Source: Notoacmeibacter ruber
GTDB taxonomy: Bacteria; Pseudomonadota; Alphaproteobacteria; Rhizobiales; Rhizobiaceae
Length of the DNA: 64,000 nt
Reading direction: 5' to 3'
Assembly (NCBI RefSeq): GCF_003668555.1
Contig: NZ_RCWN01000002.1
Span: forward strand, 62,001 to 126,000
In this document: positions 52,803-61,571 of the stretch, in pieces
How the letters are laid out: each line of letters opens with the position of its first letter
Position numbering within the stretch: the first letter of the stretch is position 1
The notes under the pieces: generated by a model
Told to the model about the DNA's origin: nothing
Databases searched by the model: none
Seen by the model: only the letters and a program-made list of their open reading frames with translations
Program-made: the position numbers and the translations under genes

Positions 52803-53276
52803 TCCAAGTCGCGCCTACCGATCTCCCCACCAGAAAAGGCAGGCGAACGAGCGGCCGAGGGCGCCGGCAGCGGACTGTCGGCTACTGGCGCTGAGACGGC
52901 GAAAACTGTCATCGAGCCTATTCGCTCACGATCAGCCTACTGGACAGCTTGCGGTCCCGCTCCTGCGATCAGTTTAATGACAAAGTGCGATGCCGGACCT
53001 TTCCTGGCGGTTGGTCGTAGACGGAGCCGTGACCCAAATAGGCGGCGCGATCATGGACGGGGTGAAATCTGCCGGCAGGGCGGAGGAAGTGTCCTGACCT
53101 CAACGCGTCGTACACGGTGATACGATAGTCAGCCATCGTCTACTATCCGTCATGCAAGCGTCCCAGAACTCGCCATGAATATTGGCAGCCAACAAGTCGA
53201 ACTCTCACGCGACCTTGATTTTTACGTGACTTTGAGTATTTACGTAACATAAGCATTTTGCGTAGAGGCATATCCA
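52803..53276 (+). other. Intergenic region between vapC and the two-gene operon
   Basis: 474 bp without a convincing gene. A 55-codon minus-strand frame (52969-53136, MADYRITVYDALRSG) has no recognised relatives. The last 60 bp contain a direct repeat, TTTACGTGAC and TTTACGTAAC (around 53221 and 53240), just upstream of the next gene's RBS (AGAGG), a plausible operator or promoter element. Confidence 0.45.
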
Positions 53277-54215
53277 ATGGAATTTCGCTCCCCCACCGCC
53301 GCCTTTCAGCAAAACGCGAAGGCGATGACCTACCTCACGAAGAGCCTGAACAATCCCGATGCAGGCCGTGTGGTGGTTGAGCAACTCATCAGAGAACTCG
53401 GCAACGCGGTAGATCATTATCCTGACTGGCACCCGATCCTGACCGCGCCGCCCCGTAATGGCGCCGGTCACATTGGCTGCCTCTCGCAGCTGGAAACATA
53501 TGAGGAGCTCGATCACACGACAGAGTTCGTACGGGGGTTCGTCACCTGCCCCTATTCGGATGGTGGGGCTGACAGGCTCGTGGCGGCAGTCAATCAGGTG
53601 CCAGGTCTTTATGCGCATCGCCTCGATCAGCCGCTTTACGCCGAAAGTGCGCAGCCCGTCGTCGTAGTCGCCAACGCAGTTGAGCTCGAGGCTGATGGCA
53701 CCATCCGCAGCCGCGACGCCCTCGCTTGGTTCGCGCAGCAGATGGCGGCAGAAGCGAGCAGTGCCCAAGTGGCCGAGACGTGGTGGAATATTCGATCTAA
53801 CCTACTTGGCGGCCCGCATGGCTCGCGATCCTCACTGTTCGTGAACCAGCATACCGGCAGTCACATGCGCAAGATCCTCGAGGCAATGAACGCCAGCGGG
53901 ATGTTCGGGCCGGTCAAGGAGTCGTCCCTCGATATGCTGTCGCAGAAGAAGCGGGACGCGATCAGCGAGAACCTGATTCGCGCCGCCGTTTCTGAATGGG
54001 AGAATGAAAGGCGCCAGTCCTTTAAGTTCGAGATGCGCGGGGAAACCTGTCAGGCGTCTATGCGCGATACCTGGGGTGACAATCACGAGCTGTCGGTGCG
54101 GGTGCGGATTCGCGAGTTCGACCTTGACATCACCGGCTTCTACTATCCCGAGGATCGCAAGATCACGCATTCCGATCCCCGCGGGAAGCGCGAGCTGGCG
54201 GAGAAGTTCCTTTGA
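53277..54215 (+). CDS. Unrecognised protein, first gene of a two-gene operon (312 aa)
   Basis: No family recognised. Soluble, no signal peptide or membrane segment. The middle holds DALAWFAQQMAAEASSAQVA and TWWNIRSNLLGGPHG, a helical region; the C-terminal third is beta-like with KFEMRGETCQASMRDTWGDN, HELSVRVRIREFDLDITGFY and ends RGKRELAEKFL. Its stop overlaps the TTG start of the next gene, so the products are made together. Neighbours are VapBC and a resolvase upstream and a nucleotidyltransferase-fold gene downstream, an accessory setting typical of defence or stress genes. Confidence 0.75.
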   Translation: MEFRSPTAAFQQNAKAMTYLTKSLNNPDAGRVVVEQLIRELGNAVDHYPDWHPILTAPPRNGAGHIGCLSQLETYEELDHTTEFVRGFVTCPYSDGGADRLVAAVNQVPGLYAHRLDQPLYAESAQPVVVVANAVELEADGTIRSRDALAWFAQQMAAEASSAQVAETWWNIRSNLLGGPHGSRSSLFVNQHTGSHMRKILEAMNASGMFGPVKESSLDMLSQKKRDAISENLIRAAVSEWENERRQSFKFEMRGETCQASMRDTWGDNHELSVRVRIREFDLDITGFYYPEDRKITHSDPRGKRELAEKFL

Positions 54216-55090
54216 CAAAAATCATCGAGATGGAGTTCGTGCGCCGGCTCGACGACCAACTGATCGCGCAGGGCCTGATTCTGCATCAGCGGCCGTTCCA
54301 CGTCGCAATGGCCTGGATGAAAGCGGAGGGCATCGTTGGCGACATGTTCGGCAAGGCAACGTGGGATCCGCTCATGGCGATCTACCACGCGCTTTATCCG
54401 GCGGGCGATTTCTCGATGCCGGCGATGCTCAAGGGCGGTGTAGCGCTGCGCGACCAAATGTACCCGGTTAGGGTCGCCGTCGCTTCCGGCACCGTCGCGG
54501 TAAACCCGGTTGACTGCATTGAGATGCCGCGCGAAGAGTTGGAGCTCATCTTCAAGCACTATCCCGAACAAGGCTGGCGCGCATTTTACGGCGTCGCTGA
54601 TCTGTGGGATTTTGCCTACGGCGTCAGTGATCTGGCGCACGGGATTGGAGATGCGCCCCCGCTTCTTGCCAATGCGCGCTCTTCGCTCGCGGCCACCGCT
54701 CGCATCCTCTCCGGTGACATCGATATCGATGCTGCGGTTCAAACTATCTGCCTGACTGCCGAACTGGCGTTGAAAGGGGCACTCGCCGCGCAGGGCTGGA
54801 CCGAGCCGCAATATCGCAAACTATCGCATCACCTCGATAAGCTCGCCGAGGCGCTGATCGGCGCAGTGTCTACCGCACACGACGATCGCCTTCGCGGCGC
54901 CGTCGCGCATTTCCCCAACTATGTCGGTACCCGCTATGGGTCGCACGGTATGACCAGGACAGAGCTGATGGAGTTCGCTATGCGCGCCCAATTTGTAGCA
55001 GCCGAGGCGTTGCGCCGGGTGTCCGGTCGCGATCTCGCGTCAAAGCTGGAAACTGATCCCGGTACTTCGCCGCGGCCAACTCTTTGGTAG
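54212..55090 (+). CDS. Unrecognised protein with HEPN-like C-terminal half (292 aa)
   Basis: Starts at TTG 54212, overlapping the stop of the upstream gene, with GGAGAAG in place; ATG 54230 is an alternative. The N-terminal 140 residues include VAMAWMKAEGIVGDMFGKAT and GWRAFYGVADLWDFAYGVSD. The C-terminal half is helical and resembles HEPN domains: VQTICLTAELALKGALAAQG, QYRKLSHHLDKLAEALIGAV, then GTRYGSHGMTRTELMEFAMR with an Arg-x3-His element where HEPN nucleases carry Arg-x4-6-His. HEPN identity is inference from helix pattern. The stop codon falls inside a perfect inverted repeat. Confidence 0.75.
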   Translation: MTKIIEMEFVRRLDDQLIAQGLILHQRPFHVAMAWMKAEGIVGDMFGKATWDPLMAIYHALYPAGDFSMPAMLKGGVALRDQMYPVRVAVASGTVAVNPVDCIEMPREELELIFKHYPEQGWRAFYGVADLWDFAYGVSDLAHGIGDAPPLLANARSSLAATARILSGDIDIDAAVQTICLTAELALKGALAAQGWTEPQYRKLSHHLDKLAEALIGAVSTAHDDRLRGAVAHFPNYVGTRYGSHGMTRTELMEFAMRAQFVAAEALRRVSGRDLASKLETDPGTSPRPTLW

Positions 55091-55100
55091 CGGCGAAGTA
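55063..55100 (+). terminator. Perfect 11-bp inverted repeat spanning the stop codon
   Basis: TACTTCGCCGC (55063-55073) pairs exactly with GCGGCGAAGTA (55090-55100) around a 16-nt loop; the stop codon of the upstream gene lies at 55088-55090. GC-rich and well placed for transcription termination, but no T-run follows, so Rho-independent activity is uncertain. Confidence 0.55.
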
Positions 55101-55446
55101 GCGCGCGGCAAGATAAGATTCGACGACCATCAATCGCTGATCTACCGACGCTGCTGATTAGACGAACAAACGCTTCCGAACTTCTGATCGTCATCAGCGC
55201 TGTTTTACCGACGAAGTAACCGTTCGCCAGCGTGGGATCAGCTACCGGTTCTTCGATCACATAGCCTGCCTGAACGAAATTCCGCTCTGGCGAGACCCCG
55301 AGCAGCGTGACGACCGAAAGGGCGGCGCACTGCCGACGCTCATTACGCCCTATCAACTGTCCGCTTGGAGCCAATGCTGCCGTTAGTCGTCGAGCGAACA
55401 TGCCGTCAAAAGCAGACATTCCTGCAATTGCTGGTTTGAGAACACT

Positions 55447-56133
55447 TGGATAGCGCGCCATTCGGCAAAGCGAGCGCTCGCTCCTGTTGCGCCGGGAGAC
55501 TTTATCCCCATTGCCGAAGCATCGGACCTGATCGTGCCAATCGGCGCCTGGATCATTCGACAGGCGTGCCGGACAACGGTCGACAGGCTGAACGATGCGA
55601 CCATCAGCGTGAAAGTCAGCCCAAGGCAATTCCGCGATCCGAACCTGCTGTCCAATATCCGCACCGCCTTGGACGAGACGGGATTGCCGCCGTCGCGTCT
55701 CGAACTGGAGATCACCGAAGGTATTCTGATCGATGATGATCAACTGGCTCTTCGCTTGCTATCGACGATCCGCCAGCTGGGTATCCGCATCGCCCTCGAC
55801 GATTTCGGTTCCGGCTATTCTTCGCTCAGCTATCTGACCCGCTTCTGCTTCGACACGATCAAGATCGATAGAAGCTTCGTCCAGTCCACCGACGAGAAGG
55901 CTTGGCATGTCATTCGGTCGGTCGTCAGCATGGCGGAAGCGTTAGGTGCATCTGTCGTTGCCGAGGGTGTTGAGACGGCTGAGCAAATGCACCGTCTGGC
56001 TTCGGAGGGTTGTCACGAAATTCAAGGCTTCTTCATCGCCCGACCGACTCCCGTCGACGAAATATCACCGAATTTGCCTGCCGATGCGCAGCACGCCCTC
56101 CTAGCAATCCAGAAAAAGCGAATGGTGGCCTAG
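55447..56133 (+). pseudogene. EAL-domain phosphodiesterase gene, 5' part lost
   Basis: The frame enters in the middle of an EAL domain: APGDFIPIAEASDLIVPIGA, VKVSPRQFRDPNLL, LELEITEGILIDDD, LDDFGSGYSSLSYLTRF, IKIDRSFVQSTDEKAW and VVAEGVETAEQM. The N-terminal part with the E-A-L signature is absent, and no start codon with RBS lies before the conserved region; upstream sequence does not continue the family in any frame. The remaining part lacks the first metal/substrate Glu, so phosphodiesterase activity is not expected. A c-di-GMP cyclase lies 1.7 kb away. Confidence 0.8.
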
Positions 56134-56306
56134 GTCACCGGACAACAGCGGATCGGTGTCCTTCCGTCCAGTCTAGAGCTCTAGCCTTATCGACGACTTC
56201 CAATTTCCCGGACGTTCGCGCTTCTATTCTGTTCACGCCGCCGGAGGAGACCGGAATGTGAAGCCACTCCAATGAAAAGGTTGCTCATGCTCGGATCCCA
56301 ATAAAA

Positions 56307-56342
56307 GCTATGGGTATCAAAGAAAAGTTTGATACCCATAGC
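56307..56342. promoter_or_regulatory. 15-bp perfect inverted repeat upstream of the nucleotidyltransferase gene
   Basis: GCTATGGGTATCAAA (56307-56321), 6-nt spacer GAAAAG, then the exact reverse complement TTTGATACCCATAGC (56328-56342). The sequence GTATCAAA occurs a third time at 56352-56359. The array lies about 55 bp before the ATG at 56398, so it is a good operator candidate; as RNA it would form a strong hairpin in the 5' leader. Confidence 0.65.
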
Positions 56343-56397
56343 CGATTGCGTGTATCAAACTTATGTTCGATGCACACGAACGATGCATAGGTTGCAG

Positions 56398-57417
56398 ATG
56401 GAGCCGATATCGCACTCCCGTTCTGCCCAGGTGGCATATCAGGACTTGCTGCGCATGCATCTCGAAAAAGCGGCGTCGGAAGTTGTGGGCAGCATTGAAG
56501 AGCGTCACCGCAACGGGCGAACTTACCTCTACTACCGGTTTCGGGTCGGGACCGAGATGAAAAGTCGCTATCTCGGCGAGGATACTCCCACCTTGCGCGA
56601 TCGTCTGGCACGCGCGGCTGATCTGAAGAAGAAGGCACAGGAGCGAAAGGCGCGCATGTCGCGTTTGGCGCGCGTCTTGAGGTCCGAAGGGATGATCGGA
56701 ACCGACCGGGAGACAGGCTCACTGCTGCTGGCCTTCGCGCGTGCCGGCGTTTTCCGGCTGGGCGGCACGTTGATCGGAACAGCAGCCTACGCACTCTATC
56801 AGGGAGAGCTTGGTGTTCGCTTCGACTCTGAAGAACTTGCCCAAACGGGGGATATCGATTTCACGAGCTTCGAGCGGTTATCGCTAGCTTTGGGCGACCG
56901 GGTCGAGGAAGAGCCGGGGGATATTCTTCAGTCGATGAAATTCGACGCCGTACCGGGTATTTTCGACCGTCAAGTCTGGAAGTGGCGTCAAAGCGGTGGC
57001 GAGGCCATGGTGGAGTTCCTGACGCCGGCTTTCGGCGGCGAAGGCGTCAAGCCGCTTCCGGCGCTAGGCGTGAGTGCTCAGGCGTTGAACTACCTCAATT
57101 TCCTGATCGCGGAGCCCATTCACGCGCTGGCACTCTACCGGTCCGGTGTCCTTGTGCAGATTCCACGCCCCGAGCGCTTTGCGATCCACAAGCTGATCGT
57201 CGCCAGCAGGCGGCAAGACGGCCCGGAGGCGGTGAAGGCGCGCAAAGACAGGGCCCAAGCCGACTTCCTGATCCGCATTCTCGTGGAAGATCGACCAGAC
57301 GATCTGGCCGAGGCCTACGAACACGCCCTCTCCCAGGGCCCCCGGTGGCGCGATCGGATTTCCTCAAGCCTTAAACGCATGCCGGCAACAAGGGAACTCC
57401 TAAGCGGGCTTTCGTGA
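56398..57417 (+). CDS. GSU2403-type nucleotidyltransferase-fold protein
   Basis: 339 residues from ATG 56398. N-terminal helical part (YQDLLRMHLEKAASEVVGSI, GRTYLYYRFRVGTEMKSRYL), then a nucleotidyltransferase-like core: FRLGGTLIGTAAYALYQGEL, TGDIDFTSFERLSLALGD (the D-x-D metal motif as DID) and KPLPALGVSAQALNYLNFLI. The C-terminus includes FAIHKLIVASRRQ, as in the GSU2403 family I recall, whose function is not settled; relatives of this fold include AbiEii-type toxins. Preceded by a perfect inverted repeat, consistent with tight regulation. Confidence 0.8.
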   Translation: MEPISHSRSAQVAYQDLLRMHLEKAASEVVGSIEERHRNGRTYLYYRFRVGTEMKSRYLGEDTPTLRDRLARAADLKKKAQERKARMSRLARVLRSEGMIGTDRETGSLLLAFARAGVFRLGGTLIGTAAYALYQGELGVRFDSEELAQTGDIDFTSFERLSLALGDRVEEEPGDILQSMKFDAVPGIFDRQVWKWRQSGGEAMVEFLTPAFGGEGVKPLPALGVSAQALNYLNFLIAEPIHALALYRSGVLVQIPRPERFAIHKLIVASRRQDGPEAVKARKDRAQADFLIRILVEDRPDDLAEAYEHALSQGPRWRDRISSSLKRMPATRELLSGLS

Positions 57418-57837
57418 TATTGTGCGGAGGATAGTGCTTCGCGGACCGAGAGATTTACTCTGCGGAAAAGGGTGGCGTAGCTGGCAGGGAAAGAAAATTT
57501 CGGTCCACCGTCGCGACAAGCCGAGCTATTGCGTCCTATGACACACGATCGGAGATGTATAACTTCTCAGGACGACATGCGTGCCATCCGAACCCGTTTT
57601 GCTGGCCATGGTGCGGCTCGTCTGATCGCTATGAGACGCCGGCAATAGACGGCCGATTGCCACCGCGACAGCCGCCAGAATGGTCAAGGACCGCAATGCA
57701 AGACGAAAAGTCGCGCTGGACGTCTGTATTTTGCCGCTTGCGAGGTATCGGAAAATTCCTGATTATTCGAACGTCGTGGTAGAAGCCTAGTCGGGGCAGC
57801 CGGCGACGTGCGTCACCAGACGACCGAGATCACTGAA
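57418..57837 (+). other. Intergenic region, no gene seen
   Basis: 420 bp between the nucleotidyltransferase gene and the convergent diguanylate cyclase. A 75-codon frame from 57555 (His/Cys/Trp-rich) looks non-coding. No terminator hairpin with a T-run was found. Confidence 0.5.
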
Positions 57838-59031
57838 TCAGGCGATACGGTAGACGTTGTCATCAATGTCCGGACGATCTGCCCCGAACACGACTTCCAC
57901 TCGATTTTTCCCGCCACGTTTCGCCTTGTAAAGCGCCAGGTCCGCCTTGGCGATAACCCCATCCAATCCCTCGGTCTCCTGCAGCAGAGCAAGGCCGATG
58001 CTGGTGGTGGCCTGGATGGGAAGCCCGTCGACACTTCGGCCACGGTCATGGAAATCGGAACGGATTCGCTCGGCAATTTCGGTTGCGCTCCGAATGGTGG
58101 TGTTTGGCAACAGGGCGACGAATTCCTCCCCGCCAATGCGGGCCGCCAAGTCTCCTGACCGAAGACCGGTGGTAAGAACCTCAGCGAAAAGCCGGATCAC
58201 CCTGTCGCCGACGGGATGGCCGAACCTGTCATTGACGGATTTGAAGTCATCGAGGTCGAACGCAAGCGCGGCAAGTCGGCTCCCGCTCATATGCATCTCG
58301 TCTACAAGACGCTCGCCGCCGGACCAAAGGGCGCGGCGGTTTGCCATGCCGGTAAGCGGGTCGGACCTAGCCGCTTCCCTGTGGAATTCCGTTTCACGCT
58401 CATTGATGATCAGAACGATGACAACCGCACTGCCGACGGCATAGATCGGTCCGACAAAGTGGATCAGATCGGTGCCGCTGGTCGCTCTGAACCACTCTAT
58501 GCCGGGCTGAGGCACAACGCTCAACGACATGATGATCAGAGCCAGCGACAGAAGGCCGAGCATAGCCATGAGCGGAAGACGTCTGGACAAATGCGGAACT
58601 TTCGACTTCCGCAGTTCTGCAATCGCCATCACATAGAAGGCGGCGGACGCCATAATGTGAACTGCTAGTCCCGGCGCGTACGCCGCGAAGGCTGTGGCGG
58701 TCGCCAGCGCCGTTACAACGGTGATCGCGCCAACAGCGATCCATTCACGGTTGAGCGAACCCTGGCCCAGAAGCCGTGCTGCCATCCATGTCAGCGGCGC
58801 CGAAATACCAAGAAACGGATAGGCCAGCGCACTTATCCAGACCTTATCCGGCATCGCGCGAGCAACCGCGATCAGGACAACACCCGCACCCATGCTGGCA
58901 TTGGCGATACCCCAGGCACAGGCCGCCTTCGCTCCCCAGCGCTTTTGAAAATAGAACAGGATCAACATGAAGCCGCTCGCCAGTGAAGCGATGCCACCCG
59001 CCAACATGATCGTTGTAGCGTCGATCACCAT
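57838..59031 (-). CDS. Membrane-anchored diguanylate cyclase
   Basis: Makes cyclic di-GMP from GTP. 397 residues: the N-terminal 220 form about six membrane helices (LAGGIASLASGFMLILFYF, EWIAVGAITVVTALATATAF, LMAMLGLLSLALIIMSLSV), followed by a GGDEF domain with DPLTGMANRRAL, LAFDLDDFKSVNDRFGHPVG and the active-site ARIGGEEFVALLP. An inhibitory RxxD site (RSGD) precedes it by the usual spacing, so product feedback is likely. The 324 bp upstream (59032-59355) contain no gene and presumably hold its promoter and that of the divergent exporter. Confidence 0.94.
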   Translation of the reverse strand: MVIDATTIMLAGGIASLASGFMLILFYFQKRWGAKAACAWGIANASMGAGVVLIAVARAMPDKVWISALAYPFLGISAPLTWMAARLLGQGSLNREWIAVGAITVVTALATATAFAAYAPGLAVHIMASAAFYVMAIAELRKSKVPHLSRRLPLMAMLGLLSLALIIMSLSVVPQPGIEWFRATSGTDLIHFVGPIYAVGSAVVIVLIINERETEFHREAARSDPLTGMANRRALWSGGERLVDEMHMSGSRLAALAFDLDDFKSVNDRFGHPVGDRVIRLFAEVLTTGLRSGDLAARIGGEEFVALLPNTTIRSATEIAERIRSDFHDRGRSVDGLPIQATTSIGLALLQETEGLDGVIAKADLALYKAKRGGKNRVEVVFGADRPDIDDNVYRIA

Positions 59032-59355
59032 CGAATAAAATGCTCCATCGCGGTCGTGTTTTAAAAAGGCCCGAATACCGGAATCGCGTTAACACCCGAC
59101 AAAGAAGGAAGCTCAAATACGCCGGTAGGTCTGCTACCCTGCGACTGAAGGGCCGCATCATTTATGAAGCGAAGCATGATCGCTCGTGATAATCTAATGC
59201 GGTTTGCAGGAAGCATCCCACCCTAGGAGCAACCGAGCGAACACCAGACAAGCTTCAAAGAAGCCGCTGATCGAAACGGAATGGCGAGAACGAGCCCATT
59301 CCAACGCTCCTCGATATTCCGTATCATTGGACCGTGTCACGATCGGAGCAGATCC

Positions 59356-59982
59356 ATGCCAATTGAGACTAATCTTCCGCTGATCCTGCTGGCGGCCTTA
59401 ATCGCAACCGGCAGTCCCGGCCCGGCGACGCTGGCAATCGCAGGCACGTCCATGACATCCGGTCGCTCCGCCGGCCTGCCCATCGCGTCCGGCATCACGG
59501 TCGGATCGCTCATGTGGTCGATTGCTGCGGCGCTCGGATTGGGCGCCGTCATGCTTGCGAATGCATGGGTTTTTGAAGTGATACGGTACGGCGGTTCGGC
59601 TTACCTGATGTACCTTGCCTTCAAGTCAGCCCGGTCCGCCGTTTCGCGAAAGGATGTCCCGATGAAGTCGATGACGGGACGTCCGCCCGCTCTCTTCGCG
59701 AAGGGACTCATGCTTCACGTCACCAATCCCAAGGCGATCCTGTTCTTCGGGTCGCTTTATTCTATCGGCATCCCGGCCGGTACTTCGGCCTCGCAATTGG
59801 CGATCGTCATCATCGCTGTGGGACTTCAGAGCTTTATCGTGTTCCATGGATACGCCTTGCTCTTCTCCTCGCAGGCGATGACTCGTCTTTATCTACGCCT
59901 GCGGCGGATTTTCGAGGGTGCTTTTGCGATCGGCTTCGGGTTTGCCGGCACGAAGATTCTCACGGCACGGCTCCAGCACTGA
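59356..59982 (+). CDS. LysE/RhtB-family exporter
   Basis: Amino-acid or small-metabolite efflux protein of 208 residues from ATG 59356. LPLILLAALIATGSPGPATL, the N-terminal family signature (SPGPA), then GLPIASGITVGSLMWSIAAA and KGLMLHVTNPKAILFFGSLY (NPKA motif). About six membrane helices. Substrate not predictable from sequence. Confidence 0.9.
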   Translation: MPIETNLPLILLAALIATGSPGPATLAIAGTSMTSGRSAGLPIASGITVGSLMWSIAAALGLGAVMLANAWVFEVIRYGGSAYLMYLAFKSARSAVSRKDVPMKSMTGRPPALFAKGLMLHVTNPKAILFFGSLYSIGIPAGTSASQLAIVIIAVGLQSFIVFHGYALLFSSQAMTRLYLRLRRIFEGAFAIGFGFAGTKILTARLQH

Positions 59983-60237
59983 AAGCGTCAGTTTCGCGGA
60001 CTGGTCATTCAGGCACGCAGCTGCGGGCTGCAGCTCTGAACCCAATTTACATTGGTGCTACCGGCAGTATGCACCTCGGCGTCAGCAGGCCTGCGCCGCG
60101 GGTACACCCTGCAATCTCCTCTTGTCCAAGACCGACCGCCTACGTGTTCTGGTAACGAATCAGATACTCTAAACCTTGCTAAGCTACGTTTGATCCAGGA
60201 CGCTAGCTGAAGATCCACTTATGAGAAATTTGTCGCT

Positions 60238-60876
60238 ATGATCTCGATTTATGCTTTGACTTGGCTGGGTGTTCTGGCCACCCAGATTTCTCCGGGTCCC
60301 AACCTCGCAGCGGTCGCCTCTGTTGGCTTGGCGCAAGGTAGACGACCAGCACTATTCGTCGTAACAGGCATTTCTTCGGGTATGCTCGTCTGGTCGATGG
60401 CGACGGCCTTCGGCCTTGGCGCACTCATCGAAGCATTCCCATTGTCTCTCCTCGTGCTGAAGTTCCTGGGGGGAGGCTATCTCCTGTTCTTGAGCATCAA
60501 AGCAGCGCGAGCGACCTTTCAGGGCAGCGCGAAGACCAGTTTCACTCCCGATGCGCGACCATTGAGCGACAAACAAGCGTGGCGACGCGGTATCCTCGTT
60601 CTGCTCACCAATCCGAAGGCTGCGCTCATGTGGGCAGCTGTCGCGTCCTTCCTGTTTGGCCAGGGGTTGAGCTCTTGGCATGTGCTCGCATTCGGTCCGA
60701 TGGGTGCGCTCTCGGGGTTGGTGATTTACGGAACCTACGCATGGCTCTTCTCGACCGGTGTGGCGATGCGTGGCTACACACGGTTCGCCAGGTGGTTCGA
60801 GGGCGTCTTCGCCGCTACTTTTGGATTGATGGGCGCAAGCCTGCTCTGGGCAGGAATGCGCGAGGTTCGGCACTGA
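60238..60876 (+). CDS. LysE/RhtB-family exporter (second copy)
   Basis: 212 residues. WLGVLATQISPGPNLAAVAS gives the family signature (SPGPN), followed by VTGISSGMLVWSMATAFGLG, FLGGGYLLFLSIKAAR and RGILVLLTNPKAALMWAAVA (NPKA). It belongs to the same family as the gene 255 bp upstream, but the two are not close in sequence, so they are probably independent arrivals and not a recent duplication. Confidence 0.9.
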   Translation: MISIYALTWLGVLATQISPGPNLAAVASVGLAQGRRPALFVVTGISSGMLVWSMATAFGLGALIEAFPLSLLVLKFLGGGYLLFLSIKAARATFQGSAKTSFTPDARPLSDKQAWRRGILVLLTNPKAALMWAAVASFLFGQGLSSWHVLAFGPMGALSGLVIYGTYAWLFSTGVAMRGYTRFARWFEGVFAATFGLMGASLLWAGMREVRH

Positions 60877-61202
60877 CGGCCATCTGGGGAACCGGACATT
60901 CAATAACTCTGTTCGAACGGCAGTTCCGTCCGCCGTCAGGTAACCGAGGCAGGCAACGTCGGACGGCAGCTTTGAGCACTTGAGCGCCGCATTTTGATCA
61001 ATGCCCGGAAGGCGCGAGTGATTCTGCTCCCCTTTTTATCAGCGTGACGATTCGACATTCTTCCAGAAAGAAAGAATGAGCCGCGTGAATTTTTACTTCT
61101 CAGCGGTACCTGATGAAGATCTCCCGGTTGCTGACGAAACTGCCTTCGCTTTGCCGTCGCTCAACGTGAACAAGGCGCTGACCACGATAATACAGCCACG
61201 AG

Positions 61203-61403
61203 CTACGAGCGGAGCGAGGGCAATTCTCCGTAGACCAGGAAAACGATCAGCGCCGCGTAGATCTGCGATACGTAGACGAATGGAGAGATATAGCTGGCCT
61301 CTGCCCGTCTGGCGGCCGCGACGACACGGCGTTGACCCAGCGCGGCGGCGATACCAACCAGAGCCAGCAGGGCAAATTGGTCACGGTTCGGATTAACGGC
61401 CAA
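61203..61403 (-). pseudogene. EamA/DMT transporter C-terminal remnant
   Basis: The minus frame reads FALLALVGIAAALGQRRVVA, ARRAEASYISPFVYVSQIYA and ALIVFLVYGELPS, the last two helices of an EamA-family permease. No upstream portion is found. It is a truncated leftover. The 326 bp between the second exporter and this remnant (60877-61202) contain no supported gene. Confidence 0.65.
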
Positions 61404-61454
61404 GAAGGCTCACCAAAGGAAAAGGCCGGCGCACAGCCCGTCGGCCAAGAAGGT

Positions 61455-61535
61455 TCATTTGGTGGTGTAACCGCCGTTGACGAGAATAGTCTGGCCGGTC
61501 ATCCACCACCCGCCGGAGACCATGAAGACCTCTTT
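61455..61535 (-). pseudogene. Short-chain dehydrogenase C-terminal remnant
   Basis: The minus frame ends SGGWWMTGQTILVNGGYTTK and a TGA stop at 61455-61457. The element TGQ-x-x-x-VNGG is the C-terminal signature of short-chain dehydrogenases/reductases. Only about 27 residues remain before the homology is lost, about 37 bp from the stop of the molybdenum hydroxylase gene, so a deletion has removed the rest. Confidence 0.6.
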
Positions 61536-61571
61536 GGAAATGCAAAAACTCAAATCGTCACTACTTCCGTC

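Noticed and set aside
54212..57417. HEPN-like gene plus nucleotidyltransferase as an MNT/HEPN toxin-antitoxin pair
   Set aside because: The genes are 1.3 kb apart with an EAL remnant between, and the nucleotidyltransferase is larger than MNT antitoxins and has its own upstream operator.
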